Source: Bacillota bacterium
GTDB taxonomy: Bacteria; Bacillota; Clostridia; Christensenellales; Aristaeellaceae
Assembly: GCA_023425025.1 (NCBI GenBank)
Contig: JAFADG010000003.1
Coordinates: forward strand, 1-17,852
Length of the DNA stretch: 17,852 bases
Reading direction: 5' to 3'
A model generated the notes under the pieces. The model searched no databases. It was not told where the DNA came from and saw only the letters and a list, made by a program, of their open reading frames with translations. A program made the position numbers and the translations under genes. Shown in pieces: positions 1-6,984 of the stretch; position 1 is the first letter of the stretch; every line of letters starts with the position of its first letter.

Positions 1-98
1 ATGCACCGCGCCTTCAAGGCGAATTTACTAGCCGCGTCTCAAGACGCATTGAACCATCTATCAACTGCATTTCATGCCCCACCGCTCGTAAACGAGCT
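1..98. repeat. Left copy of exact 98-bp terminal direct repeat
   Basis: These 98 bases are identical to 17755..17852, so the window starts and ends with the same sequence. The repeat contains three short perfect stem-loops (around 10-22, 34-47 and 83-97). It lies inside the IS200/IS605-like element described separately. The likely cause is a contig that ended in a multi-copy repeat. A closed circle of 17754 bp would give the same pattern but does not fit the housekeeping gene content. Confidence 0.95.
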
Positions 99-200
99 AT
101 AGCCCTTACTCTTGCGCTGCGAACGGCAAAAAAACTTGTCATTCGCTTCGCTCTACGGCTGAAAGCTAAAGCCTTTTACCCCCACCAGCTCAACTGGTGG
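1..200 (-). mobile_element. Partial non-autonomous IS200/IS605-like element (left-end half)
   Basis: This ORF-free stretch ends at 182-200 in the perfect hairpin CCACCAGCTCAACTGGTGG (7-bp stem, 5-nt loop). The other half of the element, at 17734-17852, ends in CCACCGGCTTAGCCGGTGG, which differs at only four positions. Similar subterminal hairpins at both ends, with no long inverted repeats, are the known signature of IS200/IS605 single-strand transposition. Read on the minus strand, this half carries the 5' hairpin followed by a T-rich segment and several small stem-loops. No TnpA or TnpB reading frame is present. I infer a MITE-like derivative mobilised in trans. Exact cleavage sites and target sequence cannot be fixed from a partial copy. 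Confidence 0.6.
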
Positions 201-226
201 ATTCATAACGCTAAAGCTCCAGCAGA

Positions 227-252
227 ACCGAGGGGGCAAAAGCCCCCCCGGT
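227..252 (-). terminator. Putative terminator after the MalE-type gene
   Basis: A GC-rich hairpin with ten base pairs, one mismatch and a four-base loop (AAAA on the plus strand) lies 17 bases beyond the stop codon of the binding protein gene. On the minus strand it is not followed by a real U-run, so termination may be partial or the hairpin may protect the 3' end of the message. That would fit a highly expressed binding protein whose permease genes lie further downstream, outside the window. Confidence 0.5.
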
Positions 253-269
253 CTTTACACACAAGCGGA

Positions 270-1469
270 TTACTGCCCGATGGATTCAATTACCAGGGCG
301 GCGGCATCCAGCTCGGTCTTTACATCCAACCCGTTCCAGATGTTGTTGAAGGCGGGGCCCATGCTGGACCAGTAGCCGTCCATGGCGGGGATGGAGGGCA
401 TGGGCTTGGCAAACTTGGCCTGCTCCATGATGCCGGCAAAGTAGGGGTTCTCGGAAACGACGTCTGTGCGGGGGGAGATGGTGTTGGTCAGCTGGCTGCG
501 CAGCGTCTGCATTTCACCCGTGAGCAGGAAAGCGGCGAAGTCCTGGGCCTCGGCGGGATGGGCGGAGAAGGCGGACACGTACATGCCGCGTACGCCGGAG
601 AAGGAGGCGGGAGGCGTCTGGGTCTCAGGCAGGGCGGGCAGGGGCGCGATGCCAAGGTTCACGCCAGCCTTGATGGCCGCGTCGATGGACCAGGGGCCGG
701 TGATGTACATGGCGGCCGTCTTGGTCTCAAAGAAAGCGCTGGTGCAGAAGGCGCCGGTCATATCTTCGGCAGCCACGGGCAGAATCTTGTTCTTGAGGGT
801 GGAGAAGTATGTCATGCCCTTGATGGAGGCTTCGCTGTTGATGTCATGCTTGCTCTGATCATCGCCGGCCGGCCCGAACAGGTCCGCGCCGTAAGCGCTG
901 ATAAAGATGTAGTTGTAGTAGGGAGCGGATACTTCCCACACCAGGCCGAACTTGTTGTTGGCCGCGTCATTGTATTCGGCGCAGAACTTTTCCAGATCTT
1001 CCCATGTCTTGGGCGCTTCGGGGACCAGGTCCTTGTTGTAGAACAGCGCGTAGGTCTCGATGGCGGTGGGATAGCCGTAGGTCACACCGTCATAGGTCAC
1101 GGCATTGAGCGCCGCGCTCATAAAGGAGTTCTTGACTTCTTCCGCGGCGGGGTTTTCCAGTACCAGCTCGCCAACTACCATCTGGCCCAGCTTGTCATGG
1201 GGCGCGGCAAACACGTCGGGGCCGACGCCGGCGGGGCCGTCCAACTCGACCTTCTGAACCGCGTCGGTGTGGCCGATGGAGTTGAACTCAAAGGCGACGT
1301 TGGGGTGCAGCTCCGTATACTTCTGCGCAGCGGCCTTGATGAAATCAAGCTCCACGCCCTCGGACTCCCAAACCAGCAGCGTTACATTCCCCTGCGCCAG
1401 AGCCGTGGTGAGGGACATCGCGCCAAGCATCAGGGTAAGCGCCAACAGGACAGACAGGATCTTCTTCAT
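270..1469 (-). CDS. malE: Maltose/maltodextrin-type ABC transporter substrate-binding protein
   Basis: This 399-residue protein is a family 1 extracellular solute-binding protein that captures a sugar outside the cell and delivers it to an ABC permease. Residues 1-25 form a Sec signal peptide with an ALA|Q cleavage site. There is no lipobox cysteine, which is unusual for a Gram-positive binding protein, since these are normally lipid-anchored. Segments resembling Escherichia coli MalE include YNKDLVPEAPKTWEDL near residue 145, ITGPWS near 257 and LGIAPLPALP near 272. The start has an AAGGAGG ribosome site 8 bases upstream. The gene lies 49 bases after a LacI-family regulator and is probably transcribed with it. 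No malF or malG permease genes are visible; they would be expected to the left, beyond the element at 1-200. The exact sugar (maltodextrin or another oligosaccharide) is inferred. Confidence 0.82.
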   Translation of the reverse strand: MKKILSVLLALTLMLGAMSLTTALAQGNVTLLVWESEGVELDFIKAAAQKYTELHPNVAFEFNSIGHTDAVQKVELDGPAGVGPDVFAAPHDKLGQMVVGELVLENPAAEEVKNSFMSAALNAVTYDGVTYGYPTAIETYALFYNKDLVPEAPKTWEDLEKFCAEYNDAANNKFGLVWEVSAPYYNYIFISAYGADLFGPAGDDQSKHDINSEASIKGMTYFSTLKNKILPVAAEDMTGAFCTSAFFETKTAAMYITGPWSIDAAIKAGVNLGIAPLPALPETQTPPASFSGVRGMYVSAFSAHPAEAQDFAAFLLTGEMQTLRSQLTNTISPRTDVVSENPYFAGIMEQAKFAKPMPSIPAMDGYWSSMGPAFNNIWNGLDVKTELDAAALVIESIGQ

Positions 1470-1518
1470 GGATACAACCTCCTTGCAATTTTATGAAACC
1501 GGGCTTGCCGGCTGCATA

Positions 1519-2529
1519 CTACATAAGAGACCTTACCGAATCCCCTGTGACGGGCTCGGTATCCAAAAGGATATGGCGGGAGGGCTTTCCCGCAATACTG
1601 TCAATCAAAAGGGAAACGGACAGTTTGGCAAGCTCCTCCACCGGCTGGCGCATGGTCGCCAGGGAGGGCGTGATATAGGAAGCCAGCTCGATGCCGTCAA
1701 AGCCGATGACGGAAACATCCTCCGGCACACGAAGTCCGTTATCGCACAGTGCTTTGATGACGCCTATGGCGATCATGTCGGATATGGCAAACACCGCCGT
1801 AAAATCGCGTGTTTTCGCAAGCGTTTTTACTGTAGCTTCGTATGCTCCATTTAAGGTAAAGTCCGTATGTATGTACAATTTGGAATCAAATACTTCCCCG
1901 TGCTTTACACAGCTGTCCATGGCCCCGGTGAACCGCTGGCCCGTTCCATCGCTGGGCTCGCCCTGGTAGCCGGCTACCGCAATGCGCTTATGCCCCAATT
2001 CAAACAGCCTGTCGGCAGCGTCCATGCCGCCTTTGCGGTTGTCCACGCTGACGGAGCATACCTTGGGTAACTTTAATGAAGAAGCCTCGATGGTGGAAAA
2101 TACGCAGGGCAGGTCCAACTGGGCAATTTCCTTTTCCCTGCCGCTGATATTGCTGCCCAGGAAGATAACACCGGAAAGCTTGCGCTCCAAAAACAGCCTG
2201 CGCGCCGCCTTGAATTCATCCGCTTTTTCATCAATGAACTCCAGCAGAAACTGGCAGGACGTTTCCTTGCCGTATTCCAAAATACGCTCGGCGATATCCG
2301 TAAGAAATATATTCCGGCGGCCGTGCAGAATGACGGCCACAAAGTCCGTATGGCGCTGTTTTAAATTACGCGCGTTGTTGTTGCGCACATAATGCAACGC
2401 GGTGATCGCGTTTTGCACTTTCTCCCGTGTTTCGGGGTCAACATCCATGCGTTCATTCAATACGCGGGATACGGTGGATATGCTGACGCCGGCCTCCTCG
2501 GCCACATCCCGTATGGTGACGACCTGCAT
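1519..2529 (-). CDS. LacI/GalR-family transcriptional regulator, probably of the adjacent sugar transporter
   Basis: This 336-residue regulator has the usual family length and layout. Residues 4-28 (TIRDVAEEAGVSISTVSRVL) are a canonical LacI helix-turn-helix, followed by the hinge-helix region to about residue 60. A periplasmic-binding-protein-like effector domain follows; GHKRIAVAGY and VIGFDG are typical of it. It probably represses the downstream MalE-type gene and itself until a sugar is bound. The start is ATG, with a weak AGGGAAG ribosome site about 7 bases upstream. A near-consensus promoter and two AACGTT operator cores lie directly upstream, supporting autoregulation. It resembles MalR-type regulators, but the effector cannot be read from sequence. 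Confidence 0.88.
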   Translation of the reverse strand: MQVVTIRDVAEEAGVSISTVSRVLNERMDVDPETREKVQNAITALHYVRNNNARNLKQRHTDFVAVILHGRRNIFLTDIAERILEYGKETSCQFLLEFIDEKADEFKAARRLFLERKLSGVIFLGSNISGREKEIAQLDLPCVFSTIEASSLKLPKVCSVSVDNRKGGMDAADRLFELGHKRIAVAGYQGEPSDGTGQRFTGAMDSCVKHGEVFDSKLYIHTDFTLNGAYEATVKTLAKTRDFTAVFAISDMIAIGVIKALCDNGLRVPEDVSVIGFDGIELASYITPSLATMRQPVEELAKLSVSLLIDSIAGKPSRHILLDTEPVTGDSVRSLM

Positions 2530-2550
2530 CCCATCACTTCCCTATTCACT

Positions 2551-2574
2551 GTAAACGTTCGCGGTAACGTTTTC
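2551..2574 (-). promoter_or_regulatory. Twin LacI-family operator-like sites over the regulator start
   Basis: Two AACGTT cores at 2554-2559 and 2566-2571 are spaced 12 bp centre to centre, and the whole 24-bp block is itself an imperfect palindrome (18 of 24 positions). AAACGTTT-like palindromes with a central CG are typical LacI/GalR-family operators. The block begins about where transcription should start from the promoter at 2581-2609, so a bound repressor would block initiation. Autorepression of the regulator and MalE-type unit is inferred. Confidence 0.65.
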
Positions 2575-2580
2575 ATGATC

Positions 2581-2609
2581 ATCATATAGGAATGTAGGTT
2601 AAATGTCAA
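2581..2609 (-). promoter_or_regulatory. Sigma-A promoter of the LacI-regulator/malE unit
   Basis: On the minus strand, TTGACA (2609-2604) and TATGAT (2586-2581) are separated by exactly 17 bp. The -35 box is perfect and the -10 box is five of six. It lies about 52 bases upstream of the regulator start codon and just upstream of the operator-like pair. Confidence 0.85.
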
Positions 2610-2646
2610 GAGATAATTTGGATTGTTTAAACAAAAACGATATCGC

Positions 2647-2681
2647 GAAAAAAAGCGCCTTTTTGTTTTCAGGCGCTTTTT
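2647..2681 (-). terminator. Rho-independent terminator of the arg operon
   Basis: The perfect stem AAAAGCGCCT/AGGCGCTTTT (2651-2660 with 2671-2680) has a 10-base loop. On the minus strand it is followed by a run of seven or more T. It lies about 130 bases beyond the argF stop and just before the LacI-regulator promoter, so it isolates the two units. The plus strand also has a T-run, so it could work in both directions. Confidence 0.82.
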
Positions 2682-2733
2682 CGATGAGCGATATATATTG
2701 CTATGAGAAATGACTGAGAGCATATAAGCAGAG

Positions 2734-2782
2734 GCTTCCCCCCTTGGGGAAGCTGTCACCGAAGGTGACTGATGAGGTGGCG
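2734..2782. repeat. Intergenic double-hairpin repeat common in gut Clostridia
   Basis: Two hairpins stand side by side: GCTTCCCC/GGGGAAGC (2734-2753) and GTCACC/GGTGAC (2755-2769), followed by TGATGAGGTGG. This block closely resembles a short intergenic repeat that, from general knowledge, is scattered through many gut Clostridia genomes. It lies in the 3' untranslated region of the arg operon, between argF and the terminator. It carries no reading frame and its function is unknown. Confidence 0.6.
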
Positions 2783-2813
2783 ATACAAGAGTAAATAAAT
2801 GAAGCGGAAGGCC

Positions 2814-3719
2814 TCAATTCCGCAGCAGCTTCACCAGCACGGCCTTTTGGGCGTGCAGCCGGTTCTCGGCCTGCTGGAAGATTTCCGCCGCGTGGGCCTC
2901 AAATACCTTTTCGGTGATCTCCTCTTCCCTGTGGGCCGGCAGGCAGTGGAGCACGATGGCGTCGGGCTTGGCCGCGGCCATAGCGGCGTCATTCACCTGG
3001 TAGCCGGCAAAGTCGGCCTTGCGGGCGGCAGCTTCCGATTCCATGCCCATGGAGGACCAGACATCGGTGTAGACCACGTCGGCGTCCTGGCAAGCTTCCA
3101 AAACATCATGGGTCAGGGTGAACAAGCCAGTCTCCGTGGCCCATTTGACAATGCCCGCGTCCGGCTCATAGCCCCTGGGGCAGGCGACGGAGACCTGCAT
3201 GCCAAGCTTCACGCCGCCTACGATAAAGGAGTTGGCCATGTTGTTGCCATCCCCCACGAAGGCCAGCTTCAGACCCCGGAAGCTCTTTTTCAGCTCCCGT
3301 ATGGTCATCAAATCCGCCAGCATCTGGCAGGGGTGCTCAAAGTCCGTCAGCCCGTTGATGACGGGGATGGAGCCGTACTTGGCCAGGTCCTCCGCCTCCT
3401 GCTGCTTGTAGGTACGGATCATGATGCCGTCCACATAACGGGACAGAACCCGGGCCGTATCCTGCACCGGTTCGCCGCGGCCGATTTGCAGGTCATTGGA
3501 AGAAAGAAAAAGCGCGTGGCCGCCCAACTCATACATGCCCACCTCAAAGGAGACCCTGGTGCGGGTGGAAGCCTTTTGAAAGATCATGCCCAGCGTTTTG
3601 TCCTGCAGGTACTTGTGGCTGATGCCGTGGGCCTTTTCGTACTTCAATTGGTCCGCCAGGTTCAGCACATCCAGTATCTCCTCGGCGGGAATGTCGGACA
3701 ATTTCAGCAAATGCTTCAT
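2814..3719 (-). CDS. argF: Ornithine carbamoyltransferase
   Basis: This 301-residue enzyme joins ornithine and carbamoyl phosphate to make citrulline, the last arginine step encoded in this window. The carbamoyl-phosphate loop STRTR is at residues 51-55, HPCQ at 129-132, the ornithine-binding DVWSSMG loop at 219-225 and the catalytic HCLPAHR at 258-264. These identify it as an ornithine rather than aspartate carbamoyltransferase. Its ATG overlaps the argD stop by four bases (ATGA), so translation is probably coupled. It is the last gene of the argCJBDF operon. Length is slightly short for the family but nothing is missing. An arginine-deiminase-pathway (catabolic) enzyme is unlikely given the biosynthetic neighbours. 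Confidence 0.97.
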   Translation of the reverse strand: MKHLLKLSDIPAEEILDVLNLADQLKYEKAHGISHKYLQDKTLGMIFQKASTRTRVSFEVGMYELGGHALFLSSNDLQIGRGEPVQDTARVLSRYVDGIMIRTYKQQEAEDLAKYGSIPVINGLTDFEHPCQMLADLMTIRELKKSFRGLKLAFVGDGNNMANSFIVGGVKLGMQVSVACPRGYEPDAGIVKWATETGLFTLTHDVLEACQDADVVYTDVWSSMGMESEAAARKADFAGYQVNDAAMAAAKPDAIVLHCLPAHREEEITEKVFEAHAAEIFQQAENRLHAQKAVLVKLLRN

Positions 3720-4879
3720 GGCTTTACAGCCTCCTTCAATATTTCAATGCCCTGCTTCAAAAGCTCCATGGGAATGTTCAAGGCCGGCAGCAAACGCACC
3801 TTGTGTTTGGCGGTCAGCACCAGCACGCCCTTTGCCTGGCACAGGGCAACGACCTCTTTTGCCGGCTTTTCCGTTTCCACGCCCAGCATCAGCCCCAGGC
3901 CCGATATGCTTTTCACGCCCGGCGCGATGCCGAGTGCTTCTACTATATACGCTCCCTTTGCCCGGACCTCCTGCATGAGGCTGTCATCCAACCGTTTAAT
4001 GATGCTCAGCGCGCCGGCGGCGCAGATGGGGTTGCCCCCGAAGGTGGAGCCATGGCTGCCCAGGGTCAGGACCCCGGCAGTCTTTTCGTTCATCAAACAG
4101 GCTCCAATGGGCAGGCCGCCCCCCAGGCCCTTGGCGGTGGATACCACGTCCGGCGCGATGCCAAAGTGCATGTAGCCGTACAACTCTCCCGTCCGGCCGT
4201 TACCCGTTTGCACCTCATCCACCATCAGCAGCACGCCCTTTTCATGGCAGAGCGCGGCGGTTTTCTGCACGAAGGCTTTGTCCAAAACATGCACGCCGCC
4301 CTCGCCCTGCACCATTTCCAGCAGCACGGCGCAAACCTTTGGGTTTTTCAGCGCTTCTTCCATTTGGGAAAAGTCATCCGGGTCCACATGGACAAAGCCC
4401 GGCGTGAAGGGGCCAAAATGCTTGTGAAAATCACTTTGGCCGGTGGCGGACAGGGTGGTGACGGTGCGGCCGTGGAAACTGCCGGTCAGCGTCACAATCA
4501 CCGGGCTTTCCTCGCCCTTTGAATCAAACGCATACTTGCGGGCGACCTTGATGGCGCACTCGTTGGCCTCCGCGCCGGAATTGCCGAAAAACACCTTTTT
4601 CATGCCCGTCTTTTCACAGAGCAGTTTTGCCAATTCCGCCTGGGGAGAGGTGTAGTACAGGTTGCAGGCGTGAGGCAAAAGCGCCATCTGATCCGCTACC
4701 GCCTTCTGCCAAACATCGTCCGCCACGCCAAAGGCGTTGACGGCAATGCCGGTGCCAAGGTCAATGTACGTCTTGCCCTGATCGTCCTCCATCAGGGAAC
4801 CCTTGCCCTTTACAAGGGCCAGGTCAAAGCGGCCGTAGGTGTTGGCCACGTAGGTTTTGTCCAGCTCCCGTATGCTCAT
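3716..4879 (-). CDS. argD: Acetylornithine aminotransferase
   Basis: This 387-residue, fold-type I, PLP-dependent aminotransferase converts N-acetylglutamate semialdehyde to N-acetylornithine using glutamate. The sequence shows the phosphate-binding GNSGAEANE (residues 99-107), TGSFHGRT (132-139), DEVQTG (221-226) and the PLP lysine K250 in STAKGLGGG. I place the start at 4879: AGGAGGGG lies 5 bases upstream, and translation from there begins MSIRELDKTYVANTYGR, the usual ArgD N-terminus. The open frame runs 44 codons further upstream but overlaps argB and shows no family similarity. It starts 11 bases after argB and overlaps argF by four. It may also act in lysine synthesis as a succinyl-diaminopimelate aminotransferase, as known for some ArgD enzymes. 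Confidence 0.96.
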   Translation of the reverse strand: MSIRELDKTYVANTYGRFDLALVKGKGSLMEDDQGKTYIDLGTGIAVNAFGVADDVWQKAVADQMALLPHACNLYYTSPQAELAKLLCEKTGMKKVFFGNSGAEANECAIKVARKYAFDSKGEESPVIVTLTGSFHGRTVTTLSATGQSDFHKHFGPFTPGFVHVDPDDFSQMEEALKNPKVCAVLLEMVQGEGGVHVLDKAFVQKTAALCHEKGVLLMVDEVQTGNGRTGELYGYMHFGIAPDVVSTAKGLGGGLPIGACLMNEKTAGVLTLGSHGSTFGGNPICAAGALSIIKRLDDSLMQEVRAKGAYIVEALGIAPGVKSISGLGLMLGVETEKPAKEVVALCQAKGVLVLTAKHKVRLLPALNIPMELLKQGIEILKEAVKP

Positions 4880-4890
4880 GGGCTCCCCTC

Positions 4891-5742
4891 CTATACAAAC
4901 ATGGTGCCAACGCCCTCGTCGGTCAGCACTTCGATCAATATGGCGTGGGGCACGCGGCCGTCGATGATGAACACCTTTTTCACGCCCCGGCGGATGGCCT
5001 CGATACAGCATTCCACCTTGGGAATCATGCCGCCGGAAATGACGCCCTCCCGTTCCAACTGCGGCGCCTCGCTGACCCCTACCTTGGGGATCAGGGTACT
5101 TGGATCATCCTTGTCCCGCAAGAGCCCCACGGTATCCGTCATGGAGATCATGCTCTCGGCCTTAAGCGTTCCCGCGATGCGGGCGGCGGCGGTATCGGCG
5201 TTGATGTTGTAGACATGGCCTTCCTTGTCGTACCCCACAGTGGAGACAACGGGGATATATCCCATATCCAGCAAATCCAATATGGGCTGGGTGTTGACGT
5301 TGGTGATTTCCCCCACAAAGCCCAGTTTCTCATCCAGCATTTTGGCCTCGATGAGCCCGCCGTCCATGCCGCAAAGGCCGATGGCCTTGCCGCCGATGTT
5401 CACCAACTGCGCCACCAGGGCCTTGTTGATCTTGCCGGCCAGCACCATCTGCACCACGTCGGCGGTTTCCGCGTCGGTAACACGAAGCCCATCCACAAAC
5501 TCGCTTTTCTTGCCGATTTTGGTGAGCAGCTGCGTGATTTCCGGCCCGCCGCCGTGAACCAGCACCACCTTGATGCCGATCAGCGACAGCATCACGATAT
5601 CCTTCATCACGGCCAGCTTCAGTTCGTCGTTGATCATGGCGTTGCCGCCGTACTTGACCACAATGATTTTGCCGTTGTAGCGCTGTATGTAGGGCAGCGC
5701 CTCAATGAGCACCTGGGCCCGCTGGGCATTGTCAAGATGCAT
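4891..5742 (-). CDS. argB: Acetylglutamate kinase
   Basis: This 283-residue amino-acid kinase phosphorylates N-acetylglutamate with ATP. Visible motifs are VKYGGNAM with K30, the glycine-rich LVHGGGPEI (61-69), R87, NINADTAAA for substrate binding, and GGMIPKVE with the ATP-side lysine. An N-terminal helix of about 20 residues before the first strand (LIEALPYIQRYNGK) is the feature that distinguishes arginine-inhibited hexameric enzymes from the insensitive dimeric E. coli type. Feedback inhibition by arginine is therefore expected, and it fits a pathway where argJ recycles acetyl groups and ArgB becomes the control point. The start has AAGGAGG 11 bases upstream, and the gene begins 19 bases after argJ. 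Confidence 0.97.
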   Translation of the reverse strand: MHLDNAQRAQVLIEALPYIQRYNGKIIVVKYGGNAMINDELKLAVMKDIVMLSLIGIKVVLVHGGGPEITQLLTKIGKKSEFVDGLRVTDAETADVVQMVLAGKINKALVAQLVNIGGKAIGLCGMDGGLIEAKMLDEKLGFVGEITNVNTQPILDLLDMGYIPVVSTVGYDKEGHVYNINADTAAARIAGTLKAESMISMTDTVGLLRDKDDPSTLIPKVGVSEAPQLEREGVISGGMIPKVECCIEAIRRGVKKVFIIDGRVPHAILIEVLTDEGVGTMFV

Positions 5743-5761
5743 TTTCCGTTTGTCCTCCTTG

Positions 5762-6973
5762 TTACGTGCGGTAATCGCCGTTGATTTTCACGTAATCGTA
5801 GGTCAGGTCGCAGCCCCAGGCGGTGGCGGCCTCTTTGCCATCATTCAGATTCACCAGAATTTCGACTTCATCCTTTAAGAGGATTTCCTTTGCCTTCTCC
5901 TCGCTGAAGGGGATGCCCGCGCCGTTTTCGCACACTTCAAGGCCGCCGGCATTGGAGGCGAAAGTCACGCCAATCTTGCTTACATCCACCTTCGCGCCGC
6001 TGTAGCCGATAGCGCAGAGCACCCGGCCCCAGTTGGCATCCGCGCCGAACATGGCGGATTTCAATAAGCTGGAGCAGATGACGCCCTTGGCCACTTTGCG
6101 AGCTGTTTCCTTGTCCGCGGCCCCGCTTGCGATGCAGGTGATGAGCTTCGTCGCCCCTTCCCCGTCCTTGGCGATGGCCTTGCAAAGCGTTTGGGTGACG
6201 GCGTTCAGTGCCTGACAGAAAATATCGTATGCTTCCCCTTCGCCGTTTATAGGCTCATTGCCCGCCTGGCCATTGGCCAGTATGCTGACCATATCGTTGG
6301 TGGAGGTGTCGCCGTCCACGCTGATCATGTGAAAGGTGTCCCGGGCGTCATGCAGCAGCGCCTTGTGCAGCATATTGGGGCTGATGGCCGCGTCCGTGGC
6401 CAGGAACACCAGCATGGTGGCCATGTTGGGGTGGATCATGCCCGAGCCCTTGGCCATGCCGCCGAGGGTGCAGGTTTTGCCCCCGATTTCAAAGGAAACG
6501 GCGGCTTCCTTTTTGATGGTGTCGGTGGTCATAATGGCTTCGGCCGCGGCCTGGCCGTGGGCGCTCAGGCCCGTTACCAACGCCGCCATATGGGTTGCCA
6601 TCGGTTCCAGAGAAAGGGGCTGGCCGATGACGCCGGTGGAGGCAACGATCACGTCTCCCGCGGCAATGGGCAGATGCTTTGCCACAAGATCGCACATGCC
6701 CTTGGCGATGTCCATGCCGTCGGCGTTGCAGGTATTGGCGTTGCCGCTGTTGCAGATCATTGCCTGGGCATGGCCGTCCTGCAGGTTTTCCTGGGTCACA
6801 TAAATCGGCGCGCCCTTGACCAGGTTCAGCGTATAAATGGCGGCCGCCGAAGCCTTGTTTTCGCTGACAATGATGGCCAGGTCCTTTTTTGTTTTGTTCT
6901 TGCGGATGCCGCAATGGATGCCGGCCGCCATAAATCCTTTTGCGGCGCATACGCCGCCCTCTATTTGTTTCAT
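5762..6973 (-). CDS. argJ: Bifunctional glutamate N-acetyltransferase / ornithine acetyltransferase
   Basis: This 403-residue protein moves the acetyl group from N-acetylornithine to glutamate, closing the acetyl cycle; bifunctional forms also use acetyl-CoA. The family self-cleaves before a threonine that then serves as nucleophile. Here that is T186 in KGSGMIHPNMATML, giving alpha (1-185) and beta (186-403) chains. ASTGVIG near residue 111 forms the oxyanion-hole region, and FGADANWGR near 310 is also typical. AGGAGG lies 7 bases before the ATG and overlaps the argC stop region; the gap to argC is 11 bases. No argA or argE is present, consistent with the cyclic route. Whether this copy also uses acetyl-CoA cannot be judged by eye. 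Confidence 0.96.
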   Translation of the reverse strand: MKQIEGGVCAAKGFMAAGIHCGIRKNKTKKDLAIIVSENKASAAAIYTLNLVKGAPIYVTQENLQDGHAQAMICNSGNANTCNADGMDIAKGMCDLVAKHLPIAAGDVIVASTGVIGQPLSLEPMATHMAALVTGLSAHGQAAAEAIMTTDTIKKEAAVSFEIGGKTCTLGGMAKGSGMIHPNMATMLVFLATDAAISPNMLHKALLHDARDTFHMISVDGDTSTNDMVSILANGQAGNEPINGEGEAYDIFCQALNAVTQTLCKAIAKDGEGATKLITCIASGAADKETARKVAKGVICSSLLKSAMFGADANWGRVLCAIGYSGAKVDVSKIGVTFASNAGGLEVCENGAGIPFSEEKAKEILLKDEVEILVNLNDGKEAATAWGCDLTYDYVKINGDYRT

Positions 6974-6984
6974 AACCTATCCTC

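Noticed and set aside
558..1496. 312-codon plus-strand open frame opposite the MalE-type gene
   Set aside because: The minus-strand gene has a signal peptide, family motifs and a strong ribosome site. The plus frame has none of these.
1495..1518. Small CCGG/CCGG dyad between the LacI regulator and malE as an attenuator
   Set aside because: Only four to five base pairs and a three-T tail, too weak to call a terminator.
2799..4175. 458-codon plus-strand open frame opposite argF and argD
   Set aside because: It is antisense to two well-supported arg genes, has no ribosome site and no family motif. Long antisense frames are expected from GC-rich third codon positions.
4880..5011. 44-codon N-terminal extension of argD
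   Set aside because: It overlaps argB, is Arg/His-rich without ArgD similarity, and a strong AGGAGGGG site precedes the internal ATG at 4879.
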